Shown here in pieces: positions 40,853-49,614 of a stretch of DNA of 49,614 bases (position 1 is its first letter; every line of letters starts with the position of its first letter). The translations under genes and the position numbers were made by a program. This DNA comes from JAKOUL01 sp035378845 (GTDB taxonomy: Bacteria > Dictyoglomota > Dictyoglomia > Dictyoglomales > Dictyoglomaceae). The DNA lies in the NCBI GenBank assembly GCA_035378845.1, contig DAOSUP010000012.1, forward strand, positions 1-49,614. Reading direction: 5' to 3'. The notes under the pieces were generated by a model. That model searched no databases, was not told the DNA's origin, and saw only the letters and a program-made list of their open reading frames with translations.

Positions 40853-42423
40853 AGGTTACTATTGGACAGATAAATTCCATTATAGGAGATGTAGAAGGAA
40901 ATGTAAAAAAGATAAAGGCTGCTATTTCAAAAGCAATTTCCGATTGTTCTGAACTTATAATCTTTCCAGAGCTTTCTCTCTTAGGTTTTCCTCCTTTTGA
41001 TCTTTTGAAAAGAAAGAATTTAAAGAAGAAGATTGAAGATGCCATTTCTGATTTAATTAATGAGAAGTATCCTATTGGAGTTTTAATAGGTGTTCCTACC
41101 TTCAATTCTTCAGTTTTTAATAGTGCAATCTTAATATATGAAGGAAAAGTCATAGGAAGACAAAGTAAGTTTTTCTTAGGAGATGATCTCCTTCTTCAAA
41201 ACAGATACTTTTCTTGTGGAAAGCCTGAGGTTATAACCTTTAATGGTAAAAAGTTAGGTATTGTTATATCCGATGATCTTTTAGAAGCGGATTTTGATCT
41301 CTTTAGTGATTTCTTTTCCTCTGTGGATTTAATAATTAATATCTCTTCTTCTTTCTACTATTATGGAAAGAGAGCAAAAAAAATAGAGTCTCTTAAAAAT
41401 TTAGCTAAATCATATGGAAAGAAGGTTATCTATGTAAACCAGATAGGAGGAAATGGAGAGCTTATTTTTGATGGGGGGAGCTTAGTTTTTTCAGAAGGTG
41501 GAGAACTAATATTTGAATCTAAAATATTTGAAGAAGATATTGTTACTTTAGATTTGGATAATTTTTTTAGAAGAGAGGCATCTGAAGAAGATATATCTTT
41601 TATCTATAAGGGGCTTGTACTTGGTGTTAGGGATTATTTTAAAAAATCTGGATTTAAAAAAGCATTTATAGGACTTAGTGGAGGCATAGATTCTGCCCTT
41701 GTAGCTTGTATAGCAAAAGATGCTTTATCCTCTGATAATGTGGTAGGAATAGGTATGCCTTCTATCTATACTGCTAAGGAAAGTATTGAGGATGCCAAAA
41801 CTCTTTCCCAAAATTTAGGAATTGAATTTAGGATTATTCCTATAAAAGATATTTTTTATTCTTATCTTAAGGAACTTAATCCTTCTAAAGCTCCTATTAT
41901 GGATCTTGCAGAAGAGAATCTTCAATCCCGTATACGAGGAAATTTATTAATGTTTCTCTCAAATCGTGAAGGAGGAATAGTACTTGCTACAGGCAATAGA
42001 TCTGAGGCACTTACAGGTTATTGCACCCTTTATGGGGATACTGCAGGAGCATTAGAGGTAATAGGAGATATATATAAGACTATGGTCTATGATGTGGCAA
42101 AATATGTAAATAGAGAGGAAGAAATTATTCCTCATAATATCTTAGTAAAAATTCCTTCAGCAGAGCTTCGTCCTGGGCAAAAAGATGAGGATTCTCTTCC
42201 TCCTTATGGAGTGCTAGATCCTATCCTTAATGCATATGTGGATCAGAATAAAACCTTTGAAGAGATTTTAGAGATGGGATTTAATGAAAATATTGTGAAA
42301 GAAGTTATAAGGAAAGTTGAGAGTAGTGAATATAAAAGAAGACAAATTCCTCCGGTTCTGAGGATAAGGTCTAAGAATCCGCTAAGAGAAAGAAATCTTC
42401 CTTTAGTTCATAAATTTATATGA
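40849..42423 (+). CDS. nadE: NAD synthetase with glutaminase-like domain (catalytic Cys replaced by Ser)
   Basis: The 524-residue protein has an N-terminal nitrilase-like domain (1-235) and a C-terminal NAD synthetase domain with the PP-loop SGGIDS (277-282). The synthetase site is intact (also GNRSEALTGYCTLYGDTAG). In the glutaminase domain Glu41 and Lys107 are present. The expected ICEDLW block reads ISDDLLE, so the nucleophile Cys is Ser141 (codon TCC at 41269-41271) and the next Glu is Asp. The enzyme may use free ammonia. The Cys/Ser difference could be one base error, but the surrounding changes argue against it. Confidence 0.92.
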   Translation: MKVTIGQINSIIGDVEGNVKKIKAAISKAISDCSELIIFPELSLLGFPPFDLLKRKNLKKKIEDAISDLINEKYPIGVLIGVPTFNSSVFNSAILIYEGKVIGRQSKFFLGDDLLLQNRYFSCGKPEVITFNGKKLGIVISDDLLEADFDLFSDFFSSVDLIINISSSFYYYGKRAKKIESLKNLAKSYGKKVIYVNQIGGNGELIFDGGSLVFSEGGELIFESKIFEEDIVTLDLDNFFRREASEEDISFIYKGLVLGVRDYFKKSGFKKAFIGLSGGIDSALVACIAKDALSSDNVVGIGMPSIYTAKESIEDAKTLSQNLGIEFRIIPIKDIFYSYLKELNPSKAPIMDLAEENLQSRIRGNLLMFLSNREGGIVLATGNRSEALTGYCTLYGDTAGALEVIGDIYKTMVYDVAKYVNREEEIIPHNILVKIPSAELRPGQKDEDSLPPYGVLDPILNAYVDQNKTFEEILEMGFNENIVKEVIRKVESSEYKRRQIPPVLRIRSKNPLRERNLPLVHKFI

Positions 42424-42429
42424 TATAAT
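42421..42429 (+). promoter_or_regulatory. Extended -10 promoter of the transketolase gene
   Basis: TGATATAAT overlaps the TGA stop of nadE and lies 39 bases before the transketolase ATG. No good -35 is seen. Confidence 0.5.
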
Positions 42430-42467
42430 TCTTTAAAAAAGTTTTAGAAAAGGAGGTTTAAAGGTTC

Positions 42468-44387
42468 ATGCAAGGAAATCGTTTTTCTAAACCCAAAATA
42501 GATGAGAATGATCTTTTATTTCTTAAGGAGACTGCTCATAAATGTCGTGGTGATATATTGAAGATGACTACCTTGGCAGGGTCAGGGCATCCAGGAGGAT
42601 CCATGTCCTCTATTGAGATGTATTTAACTCTATATTATTTTGCGAATGTAGATCCTAAGAACCCCAAAAATCCTGATAGGGATAGGATCGTAATAAGTCA
42701 TGGACACACATCTCCTGGTGTTTATTCTGCTCTTGGTAATCTTGGCTTCTTTAATATTGATGAAGCAATCGCATATTTTAGACTTGCAGGAAGCATCTTT
42801 GAAGGACATGTGGAAAGATATGTGCCAGGTGTGGAATGGAGCACAGGAAATTTAGGGCAGGGACTTTCAGCAGGATGTGGTATGGCTCTTTCTGGAAGGC
42901 TTTCTAAGAAAGATTTTAATGTTTTTGTGGTTATGGGAGATGGAGAACAGCAAAAGGGACAAATATCAGAAGCAAGAAGGTTTGCAGCAAAGTATAATCT
43001 TTCTAATCTGACAGTACTTATTGATTATAATAAGCTTCAGCTTTCTGGGCCTCTTTCAGAGATTATGCCTCAAAATATTAAAGAGAATTATATCTCTGAT
43101 GGATGGGAAGTTATTGAGGTGGATGGACATGATATTGAAGCCTTATATGAAGCTATAAGAACTGCTATTTTAGATGGAAAGCCTACTGCAATTCTTGCTC
43201 ATACGGTAATGGGAAAGGGAGTCTCCTTTATGGAGAATAAATTTGAGTTCCATGGAAGAGCTTTAAAACCTGATGAGTATAAGAAAGCCTTAGAAGAGCT
43301 TAAGATTGAAGATGATTTGGAAAAGTATAAGAAGATGAGAGAAGAATTTAAACCTGCAGGAAAACATATGGTAGAAATGTATCCTATAAATATAGATACA
43401 GGTACCCCTATTACTTATGATAAGGATGCAAAGATTGATAATAGAGGAGCCTTTGGAAAGGCTCTTGCAGATCTTGGCAGGTTAAATGTAGGGAAAGATG
43501 ATAAAACTCCTATAGCAGTATTAGATTGTGACCTTGTGGAATCAGTAAGGACCCATGAATTTCGTAATATTGCTCCTGAAAACTTCTTTGAAATAGGGAT
43601 TCAGGAACATAATGCAGCTACTGTTGCAGGAGCCTTATCTTCACAAGGAGTTGTTACATTTTTTGCTGATTTTGGAGTGTTTGGAGTTGACGAAACTTAT
43701 AATCAGCATAGGCTAAATGATATTAATGTTACCAATTTAAAATTGGTAGTCACCCACTGTGGACTTGATGTGGGTGAAGATGGAAAAACCCATCAATGTA
43801 TTGATTATATAGGTACTTTTAGAAATCTTTTTGGCTTTAAGATTGTAATCCCTGCTGATGGGAACCAGACTGATAGAGTAATAAGGTATGTAGCTAAGGA
43901 ATCTGGTAATTTCTTAGTTGCTATGGGAAGATCTGTGGCTCCTATAATAACCGATGAGAATGGGAATCCTCTTTTTGGAGGAGATTATAAATTTGTATAT
44001 GGTAAGATGGACAAAATAAGAGATGGAGAAAGTGCAGCAATCATCACGTGTGGTATTATGACATACAGAGCTGTGCAGGCTTGGGAGAAATTAAAGGATA
44101 TGGGAATAAAGGTAAAAGTCTTTAACTTTACATCTCCCAAAGAAATAGATTGGGATGCTTTAAAAGAAGCAGCAAGTACAGGATTTATAGTGACATATGA
44201 AGATCATAATATTCATACAGGAATTGGAAGTATTATAGGAGAAGCTCTTCTTGAAGGAGGATATACGGTAAAGTTTAAGAAGCTTGGAGTGAAAGAATAT
44301 GGACTTTCTGGAAAACCTGATAGTGTTTACAAACTTCAAGGGCTTGATGTAGATTCTTTGGTAGAAACTATTAAAGGAAATCTTTAA
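42468..44387 (+). CDS. tkt: Transketolase
   Basis: The 639-residue protein has both transketolase halves in one chain. The thiamine-diphosphate motif is VVMGDGEQQKGQISEA (GDG ... ). The substrate-binding AGSGHPGGSMSSIEMYLTLY is near the start, and the catalytic Glu of the cofactor site is in FFEIGIQEHNAATVAGA. The C-terminal domain ends in VKEYGLSGKPDSVY. It moves two-carbon units in the pentose phosphate pathway. Several thermophiles carry the enzyme as two genes; this is fused. A GGAGG site lies 11 bases before the ATG. Confidence 0.95.
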   Translation: MQGNRFSKPKIDENDLLFLKETAHKCRGDILKMTTLAGSGHPGGSMSSIEMYLTLYYFANVDPKNPKNPDRDRIVISHGHTSPGVYSALGNLGFFNIDEAIAYFRLAGSIFEGHVERYVPGVEWSTGNLGQGLSAGCGMALSGRLSKKDFNVFVVMGDGEQQKGQISEARRFAAKYNLSNLTVLIDYNKLQLSGPLSEIMPQNIKENYISDGWEVIEVDGHDIEALYEAIRTAILDGKPTAILAHTVMGKGVSFMENKFEFHGRALKPDEYKKALEELKIEDDLEKYKKMREEFKPAGKHMVEMYPINIDTGTPITYDKDAKIDNRGAFGKALADLGRLNVGKDDKTPIAVLDCDLVESVRTHEFRNIAPENFFEIGIQEHNAATVAGALSSQGVVTFFADFGVFGVDETYNQHRLNDINVTNLKLVVTHCGLDVGEDGKTHQCIDYIGTFRNLFGFKIVIPADGNQTDRVIRYVAKESGNFLVAMGRSVAPIITDENGNPLFGGDYKFVYGKMDKIRDGESAAIITCGIMTYRAVQAWEKLKDMGIKVKVFNFTSPKEIDWDALKEAASTGFIVTYEDHNIHTGIGSIIGEALLEGGYTVKFKKLGVKEYGLSGKPDSVYKLQGLDVDSLVETIKGNL

Positions 44388-44390
44388 AAA

Positions 44391-44416
44391 AAGAGGGAGA
44401 GTTTTCTCTCCCTCTT
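44391..44416. terminator. Bidirectional terminator between transketolase and the convergent gene
   Basis: AAGAGGGAGAG pairs perfectly with CTCTCCCTCTT across a TTTT loop. It is preceded by a run of A and followed by TAAATATTA, so it works for the plus strand weakly and for the minus strand with a U-tract. It lies 3 bases after the transketolase stop. Confidence 0.8.
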
Positions 44417-44421
44417 AAATA

Positions 44422-45345
44422 TTATCTTCTAAATATATTTTCTTCTGTAGGTGGCCACAAAATATCTTCTTCTTGAAGGAGATTAAAGGCATAAAATTCA
44501 ACATTTTCTGCAACAATCTCTTCTCTTTCCCTTATAGCTCTTAATAGCCTTGCATACACTCTTTCAATCTCTTTAGCTAAATAACGGAGTTCCTCATCAG
44601 ATTCTATCTTACAAGCCCATGTTTTTTTATCAAATTGAATCTTTAAAGGTCCCTGATAACTTTCTAATGGTAAGAGAATAAGCTCTGTGGTATTTTGTCC
44701 CCATTTTTCTACTAATGTTTTTGCAATATTAGAGAGAAGTTTTTCTGAGAACTCTAAAATCTTCTTTCTTGATTCCTCTTCCCAGAACACAAAGTAATCT
44801 TTAACCTCTACACCATCTAAGGCATATACACTTATAAAACCATAAGGTGGAAGAATCACTGGAGGCGTATTCATGGGTTTTCCTTTTTTAAATATCCAGA
44901 ACTTAAGCTCATTGGCGCTATTATAAATCACTATCCCACTGAAATCTCTATTCTGGAGAGAGGTAAAAAATTTAATGGGAATTATGGTATTAGTATCAAG
45001 ATCTTTATAAAGAGGTTCTCCTATACATATGGCAGAAAATACAAGAATCCATACTTTATCTGTAGAATAATAGGTAACTTTTCCAAATCCTTGTTGGATT
45101 TGCCTCATAAGAAAATCTATGGCTGTAATATCTTCTAATTTTTCTGTATTTTCTACCCTTGCAAAGAATGCCTCACCATCATAGATAAAAACTATCCCTT
45201 GATTTTTCTCATCAGTGTAAAGAATAACCCCTGTAGATTTTTCTGCCTTTAAATTTTTTATGAATCTTTCTGAATTGAGTAGAGCGGTAGGAAGATTTTC
45301 AAATTCAGGCTTAATTCTATCTAAAAATTGCATAAGCTCTTTCAT
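44422..45345 (-). CDS. Hypothetical protein
   Basis: The 307-residue protein is cytoplasmic and mixed in structure. The N-terminal 110 residues contain STGVILYTDEKNQGIVFIYD, a strand pattern like PATAN/DUF4388-type sensory domains. The C-terminal part (about 200-307) is charged and helical. I recognise no family firmly. The ATG at 45345 has GGGGGGATCT just before it; GTG at 45378 and ATG at 45357 are in-frame alternatives. It is a single gene closed by the shared terminator. Confidence 0.75.
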   Translation of the reverse strand: MKELMQFLDRIKPEFENLPTALLNSERFIKNLKAEKSTGVILYTDEKNQGIVFIYDGEAFFARVENTEKLEDITAIDFLMRQIQQGFGKVTYYSTDKVWILVFSAICIGEPLYKDLDTNTIIPIKFFTSLQNRDFSGIVIYNSANELKFWIFKKGKPMNTPPVILPPYGFISVYALDGVEVKDYFVFWEEESRKKILEFSEKLLSNIAKTLVEKWGQNTTELILLPLESYQGPLKIQFDKKTWACKIESDEELRYLAKEIERVYARLLRAIREREEIVAENVEFYAFNLLQEEDILWPPTEENIFRR

Positions 45346-45463
45346 AGATCCCCCCATATTCAAATAATAAAAATCCACGTTATCATTTTAGCATAGGTTA
45401 TTATAAAATAAAAGATATTTAGTTTATAAACTAAAATTTATATCAATTTAGGAGGCTAAATAC

Positions 45464-46273
45464 ATGCTCATAGATTATCACATGCATCTTGAAAGAGGAC
45501 CTTTTGAAGAAAATTGGTGGCTAAAATTTTACAAAAATGCTAAAGAGAATGGTATAGAGGAGATAGGAGTATCAGAGCACGGGCATAGATTTAAAGAGTT
45601 TAGACCTATCTATGATCATATACCTATAACAGCATCTTGGTGTGACAGTACATTAGAGGATTATAAAGAATTTCTCTTTTTCCTAAAAGAAAAGTATAAT
45701 GTAAAAATAGGAATTGAAATGGACTATTTTCCTGAGAAAGAAAAAGAGATAAAGGAACTTCTTTCAGAATATAATTTTTTTGATTATGTACTGGGATCTG
45801 TACATTTTATAGATCACGGCTTTGGATTTGATATAGATCCTAATGATCCTCGCTGGACAGAAAGGGATATTAAAGAGATCTTTGAGGATTACTTTGATAA
45901 AGTGGAGAGACTGATAAAAAGTAAGCTTTTTGATGTAACAGCTCACCTTGATTTGGTAAAGCTTTGGGGAGGAAGAACTCCATCAAATATCTTTGATATG
46001 TATGATAAAATTGCAAAATTAATAGTGGATTCTAACATTTCAGTAGAGCTAAATACTGCTGGGTGGAGAAGACCTATTAAGGAGTTATACCCTTCTCCTG
46101 AACTTCTTAAGATTCTTGCTCCTTATAATATACCTCTTACTTTTGGAGCTGATGCTCATAATCCTGAAGATGCAGGGAGGGATGTAGGAAAAGCTTATGA
46201 GATTGCTAAAAATTTAGGTTTTAAAAAACTTTCCCTTTTTAATAAAAGGGAAAGAATAATAATAGATTTGTAA
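45464..46273 (+). CDS. PHP-domain phosphatase (histidinol-phosphatase-like)
   Basis: The 269-residue protein has the PHP metal motif DYHMHLE at the start. It continues with EIGVSEHGH around residue 35-45, GIEMDYFPEKEKE near 86, LGSVHFID near 110 and TFGADAHNPEDAG near the end. All are typical of HisK-type histidinol-phosphate phosphatases. No other histidine genes lie here, so a different phosphoester is possible. It is 16 bases before tldD and may be co-transcribed with it. GGAGG precedes the ATG. Confidence 0.85.
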   Translation: MLIDYHMHLERGPFEENWWLKFYKNAKENGIEEIGVSEHGHRFKEFRPIYDHIPITASWCDSTLEDYKEFLFFLKEKYNVKIGIEMDYFPEKEKEIKELLSEYNFFDYVLGSVHFIDHGFGFDIDPNDPRWTERDIKEIFEDYFDKVERLIKSKLFDVTAHLDLVKLWGGRTPSNIFDMYDKIAKLIVDSNISVELNTAGWRRPIKELYPSPELLKILAPYNIPLTFGADAHNPEDAGRDVGKAYEIAKNLGFKKLSLFNKRERIIIDL

Positions 46274-46289
46274 GAAAGGAGTGAGAAGT

Positions 46290-47723
46290 TTGATTGGTAT
46301 CGGTAAGGAGATCTTAAATTATGCGTCTCTTTTAGGTGTGGATTATGCAGATGTACGGGTTGTCAGGAGGCAAGTTGAAGAGATTGGTGTAAAAAATGGG
46401 ATTTTAGAGACTGCAAATATTAATGAAACTTATGGATATGGAGTAAGAATCCTTTATAAAGGAGCATGGGGATTTGCTTCATCTTTTGATTTTTCTAATT
46501 ATAAAAAGGTTGTAGAAAAGGCATTTCAAATAGCAAAAGCAAGTTCTATGGTAAATAAAAAGAAAGTTACATTAGCCCCTGTAAAACCCGTGAAAGCGAC
46601 TTGGAAAAGCTCTTATAAGATTGATCCCTTTTCTGTACCATGGGAGAAGAAACTTGATGTTTTATTTACAGCAGATCGGATCATGAGAGAAGTTAAAGGA
46701 ATAAGTATTACAGAAGCAGCAATGGAGTTTTTTAAAGAGGATAAGGTCTTTTTAAGTAGTGAGGGAGCAGAGATAGAACAGAGTATATTAGAGAGTGGCG
46801 GAGGAATTGCTGCTTATGCTATTGAGGGAAGTGATATACAAAAAAGATCATATCCTAATTCCTTTGGAGGAGATTTTAGAAAAGGAGGATGGGAATTTAT
46901 AGAAGAGCTTGATTTTCCTGGGCATGCAGAGAAGATTGCAAAAGAGGCAGTAGCCCTTCTTTCTGCTGAACCTCTTCCCGAGATGGTTACTACGCTTGTT
47001 CTTGATGGTACTCAGCTTGCTTTACAAGTACATGAGTCTTGTGGACATCCCACAGAGCTTGATAGAGTCTTAGGTATGGAGGCAAGCTTTGCAGGTACTA
47101 GTTTCCTAACCTTAGATAAAAAAGGTAGTTTTCAATATGGGGCTGAGATTGTAAATATAGTAGCTGATGCTACTCATCCTTATGGACTTGGATCCTTTGG
47201 TTATGATGATGAAGGAGTCCTTGCTCAGAGAAGCTTCCTCATAAAAAATGGAATTTTTGTGGGATATCTTACTTCTCGTGAGACTGCAAGTCTTTTAGGA
47301 GAGACTTCTAATGGAGCTATGAGAGCTGATGGATGGAATAGGACACCTATTATAAGAATGACTAATATAAATCTTCTTCCTGGGGATATGTCCTTTGAAG
47401 ATTTGATCTCATCTACAGATGAAGGAGTATATATGCATCTAAATAGAAATTGGTCTATAGATGATAAGAGATTAAATTTCCATTTTGGGTGTGAGATAGC
47501 TTATGAGATAAAAGATGGCAAATTTGGAAAGATCTATAAAAATCCTTACTATACAGGTATCACTTATGAGTTCTGGAGAAGCTGTGATGCTATAGCCGAT
47601 GAAAAATCTTGGAGAGTTTGGGGAGTACCCAATTGTGGAAAAGGTGAACCTATGCAGATAGGAAGAGTGGGACATGGAGTTTCTCCTGCGAGGTTTAGGA
47701 AAGTAAAGGTAGGTGGAGAATAA
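46290..47723 (+). CDS. tldD: TldD-family metalloprotease
   Basis: The 477-residue protein has the zinc motif HESCGH (in QVHESCGHPTELDR), the catalytic site of TldD. Other blocks are NIVADATHPYGLGSFGYDDEGV and GAMRADGWNRTPIIRMTNI. TldD and TldE form a heterodimeric protease that unfolds and trims small proteins; in other bacteria it matures microcin B17 and other RiPPs. The start is chosen as TTG at 46290, with GGAG eight bases upstream. A GTG at 46281 would overlap that site. The stop and the tldE start share a base (TAATG). Confidence 0.92.
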   Translation: MIGIGKEILNYASLLGVDYADVRVVRRQVEEIGVKNGILETANINETYGYGVRILYKGAWGFASSFDFSNYKKVVEKAFQIAKASSMVNKKKVTLAPVKPVKATWKSSYKIDPFSVPWEKKLDVLFTADRIMREVKGISITEAAMEFFKEDKVFLSSEGAEIEQSILESGGGIAAYAIEGSDIQKRSYPNSFGGDFRKGGWEFIEELDFPGHAEKIAKEAVALLSAEPLPEMVTTLVLDGTQLALQVHESCGHPTELDRVLGMEASFAGTSFLTLDKKGSFQYGAEIVNIVADATHPYGLGSFGYDDEGVLAQRSFLIKNGIFVGYLTSRETASLLGETSNGAMRADGWNRTPIIRMTNINLLPGDMSFEDLISSTDEGVYMHLNRNWSIDDKRLNFHFGCEIAYEIKDGKFGKIYKNPYYTGITYEFWRSCDAIADEKSWRVWGVPNCGKGEPMQIGRVGHGVSPARFRKVKVGGE

Positions 47724-49051
47724 TGTGGGGAAAAGATAGAGCTTTAGAATTTCTTAAAAAAGTCATTGATGAACTGCCTTTTGAGAAGAAAGAAGTATCT
47801 TTATTTATATCATCTCAGGATCTTACCCGTTTTGCTAATAATGTTATCCATCAGAATGTGGCAGAAGATAATCTTACTCTCTTTGTCCGGGTAGGCGAAG
47901 GAAAAAAGAAAGTGGTACTTTCTACAAGTAATATTGAAGAAGATAGTATAAAAAGTTTACCTAAGAATATAAAAATACTTATGGAAAGCCAACCTGAGAC
48001 AGAAGAACTTTATTTACCAGAACCTGAAGAGATTCCTCCTTATCCAGTTAATATATTTGAGCCTTCTCCTGAAAAGAGAGCAGAGATTGTAAAGAAATTT
48101 ATAGAAAAGGGAGAAAATAGAAATCTTGAGACCTTTGGAGCCATAACAGAGGAGATTGATGAGCTTGTAGTAGTAAATTCACAAGGAGTTGAAGCTTATG
48201 GAATTCTTTCTTATGGACATGGAAAGGTAATGTATATGGGAGATGGTTCTGGATACCAGGAAGAGGCTGGTAAAGATATTCATTCTATTGATTTTGAAGA
48301 GCTTTCTGAAAGGGCTTTAGAAAAATGTCTGAATAGTAAAAACCCACAGGATATAGAACCTGGGATGTATACTGTAATTCTTGAACCTCTTGCAGTGGCA
48401 GAGATGTTAGGACAGCTTTCTTATTTTAGTTTCAATGCTAAATCTGTACAGGAAAAGAGATCTTTTATGACGTTCTCCTTAGGGCAGAAAGTTTTAAGTG
48501 AAAAGGTTAGTATATATGATGATGGCTATGATCCTAAAGGGATTATATATCCTATAGATTTTGAAGGTGTGCCTAAGAAACATGTGGATATTATTAAAAA
48601 TGGCGTAGTAATAGGACCTGTTTATGATACTGCTACCTCAATAAAAGATGGTAAAAAATCCACAGGTCATGCTCTTCCTCCCACATCATCTTCTTGGGGA
48701 CCTTTTCCTTCTAATCTCTTTCTTGTATCAGGAGATAAATCCTTAGAAGATATTATTGCAGGGACTGAAAGAGGTATTTTAGTTACAAGATTTCATTATG
48801 TGAATGCCTTTCTTGATCCTGTAAGAGTTCTTGGTACAGGAATGACCAGAGACGGGACCTTTCTTATAGAGAATGGAAAGATACAGAAGTCTCTAAAAAA
48901 TATGAGATTTACTCAAAGTTTTGTAGAGGCATTGTCAAAGGTTTTAGAGATCTCTAAGGAGTCAGTCTTAGTTCCAATTGATGTAGGATTTGCAAGGGTT
49001 CCTACCTTGAAAATTGAAGACTTTAATTTTACTGGAAAAACTGAGTTCTAA
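47723..49051 (+). CDS. tldE: TldE/PmbA-family partner of TldD
   Basis: The 442-residue protein is the second half of the TldD/TldE pair. It lacks the HExxxH motif, as expected for the TldE subunit. Blocks such as PGMYTVILEPLAVAEMLGQL and GTGMTRDGTFLIENGKI match PmbA/TldE. Its start overlaps the tldD stop by one base. No precursor peptide gene was seen nearby. Confidence 0.92.
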   Translation: MWGKDRALEFLKKVIDELPFEKKEVSLFISSQDLTRFANNVIHQNVAEDNLTLFVRVGEGKKKVVLSTSNIEEDSIKSLPKNIKILMESQPETEELYLPEPEEIPPYPVNIFEPSPEKRAEIVKKFIEKGENRNLETFGAITEEIDELVVVNSQGVEAYGILSYGHGKVMYMGDGSGYQEEAGKDIHSIDFEELSERALEKCLNSKNPQDIEPGMYTVILEPLAVAEMLGQLSYFSFNAKSVQEKRSFMTFSLGQKVLSEKVSIYDDGYDPKGIIYPIDFEGVPKKHVDIIKNGVVIGPVYDTATSIKDGKKSTGHALPPTSSSWGPFPSNLFLVSGDKSLEDIIAGTERGILVTRFHYVNAFLDPVRVLGTGMTRDGTFLIENGKIQKSLKNMRFTQSFVEALSKVLEISKESVLVPIDVGFARVPTLKIEDFNFTGKTEF

Positions 49052-49059
49052 AAAAATGA

Positions 49060-49081
49060 GGGAGGGAATTTATTCCCTCCC
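49060..49081. terminator. Bidirectional terminator between tldE and hsp20
   Basis: GGGAGGGAA (49060-49068), loop TTTA, TTCCCTCCC (49073-49081) is a perfect 9-base stem. It is followed by CTTTCC on plus and by TTTTTT on the minus strand. Both converging genes end within 10 bases of it. Confidence 0.8.
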
Positions 49082-49090
49082 CTTTCCTTT

Positions 49091-49543
49091 CTATTTCTCT
49101 TCTTTGACCTTTATTTTAATTCCTTCAACCTTTTCAGGTGCTGCTTTAGTAAGTTTCAAAGTAAGTATTCCATTCTTGTAAGAAGCCTCACTCTTATCTG
49201 GCTCTACAGGCTTTGGTAAGTCAATTCTCCTATAGATTCTGCCCAGTCTTCTTTCTTTTCTATAGAAGTTCTCTTTCTTTACTTCCTCCTCTGCTTTTGT
49301 CTCTCCTTGGATTGTTACACTATCCTCTGTTACACTGATATCTACATCCTCTGGTTTAAATCCTGGAAGTTCAACCTTTACTATAATATTTTTATCAGTT
49401 TCATACATATCAATGGCTGGAGCAAAAGCGCCTCTTCCCTCTTCTAATGCAGGAGTTTCTCCGAAGAAATCAGATAATAATCTATCCATTTCTCTCTGAA
49501 GATGTCTGATTTCATCAAATGGATCCCAATATCTTCTTAACAT
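49091..49543 (-). CDS. Hsp20-family small heat-shock protein
   Basis: The 150-residue protein has an alpha-crystallin domain. The N-terminal part is MLRRYWDPFDEIRHLQREMD. The domain follows (FAPAIDMYETDKNIIVKVEL and PGFKPEDVDISVTEDSVTIQ), and the C-terminal strand has ASYKNGILTLKLTKA. Small heat-shock proteins hold unfolded proteins. The ATG at 49543 has AGGAGGTGGGACC upstream; a longer frame from 49567 would include this site. Near the window edge the promoter is not complete, and no CIRCE element was seen. Confidence 0.95.
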   Translation of the reverse strand: MLRRYWDPFDEIRHLQREMDRLLSDFFGETPALEEGRGAFAPAIDMYETDKNIIVKVELPGFKPEDVDISVTEDSVTIQGETKAEEEVKKENFYRKERRLGRIYRRIDLPKPVEPDKSEASYKNGILTLKLTKAAPEKVEGIKIKVKEEK

Positions 49544-49614
49544 GGTCCCACCTCCTATTTTGCACAATTTTTATATATATTATTTTTTTCTATATATTAT
49601 TATAGGGGTGGTTA

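Overview
The window is AT-rich, densely coded DNA with short or negative gene spacing and many ATGA-type overlaps. Its proteins are rich in Lys, Glu and Ile, as in an anaerobic extreme thermophile. The gene set includes an outer-membrane Lpt/Lnt module without other lipid A genes, rubredoxin with a flavin reductase, a bacterial F-type ATP synthase and L-fucose isomerase. This points to a Dictyoglomus species, an inference from gene content and memory of the genus rather than from a search. Two 100-N runs show this is a scaffolded draft. No rRNA, tRNA, CRISPR array, insertion sequence or prophage was seen, and no gene-free stretch exceeds 300 bases.

Region 1 (1-6.8 kb). A leftward rpmH-rnpA-yidD-yidC-jag-mnmE cluster covers ribosome and RNase P components, membrane protein insertion and tRNA modification. 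It has a clear promoter before rpmH. Next come a nicotinate/nicotinamide salvage pair (pncA-pncB), a 26-residue membrane peptide behind yjbQ with a strong terminator, and the divergent RNA ligase gene rtcB.

Region 2 (6.8-18.9 kb). A lone glpP-like gene converges on a very long leftward gene run. That run reads rubredoxin, rubredoxin reductase-like flavoprotein, HtrA-like protease, YigZ, histone-deacetylase-like hydrolase, YqeY and TrmL, then the complete ATP synthase cluster (atpZ, atpI, a, c, b-delta fusion, alpha, gamma, beta, epsilon). The c subunit carries the Gln/Glu-Thr residues typical of sodium-binding rotors. The assembly gap inside atpI is an artefact: a 30-base repeat flanks it, and collapsing the repeat restores a 113-residue gene.

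Region 3 (18.9-36.4 kb) is envelope and sugar metabolism. The leftward lipoprotein-lnt-lptC-lptA-lptF/G-lptD operon builds and serves an outer membrane. fucI follows, with a LacI-type operator upstream. Then come two glycosyltransferases (one a deleted remnant), an O-antigen ligase-like protein, a radical SAM/SPASM-like enzyme, an LpxB-related protein and a 1010-residue GH106-like glycosidase. A DUF4272-like gene and a 36-residue membrane peptide close the region.

Region 4 (36.4-49.6 kb) is mainly rightward. It holds an iron alcohol dehydrogenase, a cytidylate-kinase-like protein fused to a nuclease-like domain, hpt, a PadR regulator with a palindromic candidate operator and a CAAX-type M48 protease. 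NAD synthetase follows, with its glutaminase cysteine replaced by serine. Transketolase, a hypothetical protein, a PHP phosphatase, the TldD/TldE protease pair and Hsp20 complete it. A recurrent extended -10 promoter (TGnTATAAT) appears before several transcription units.
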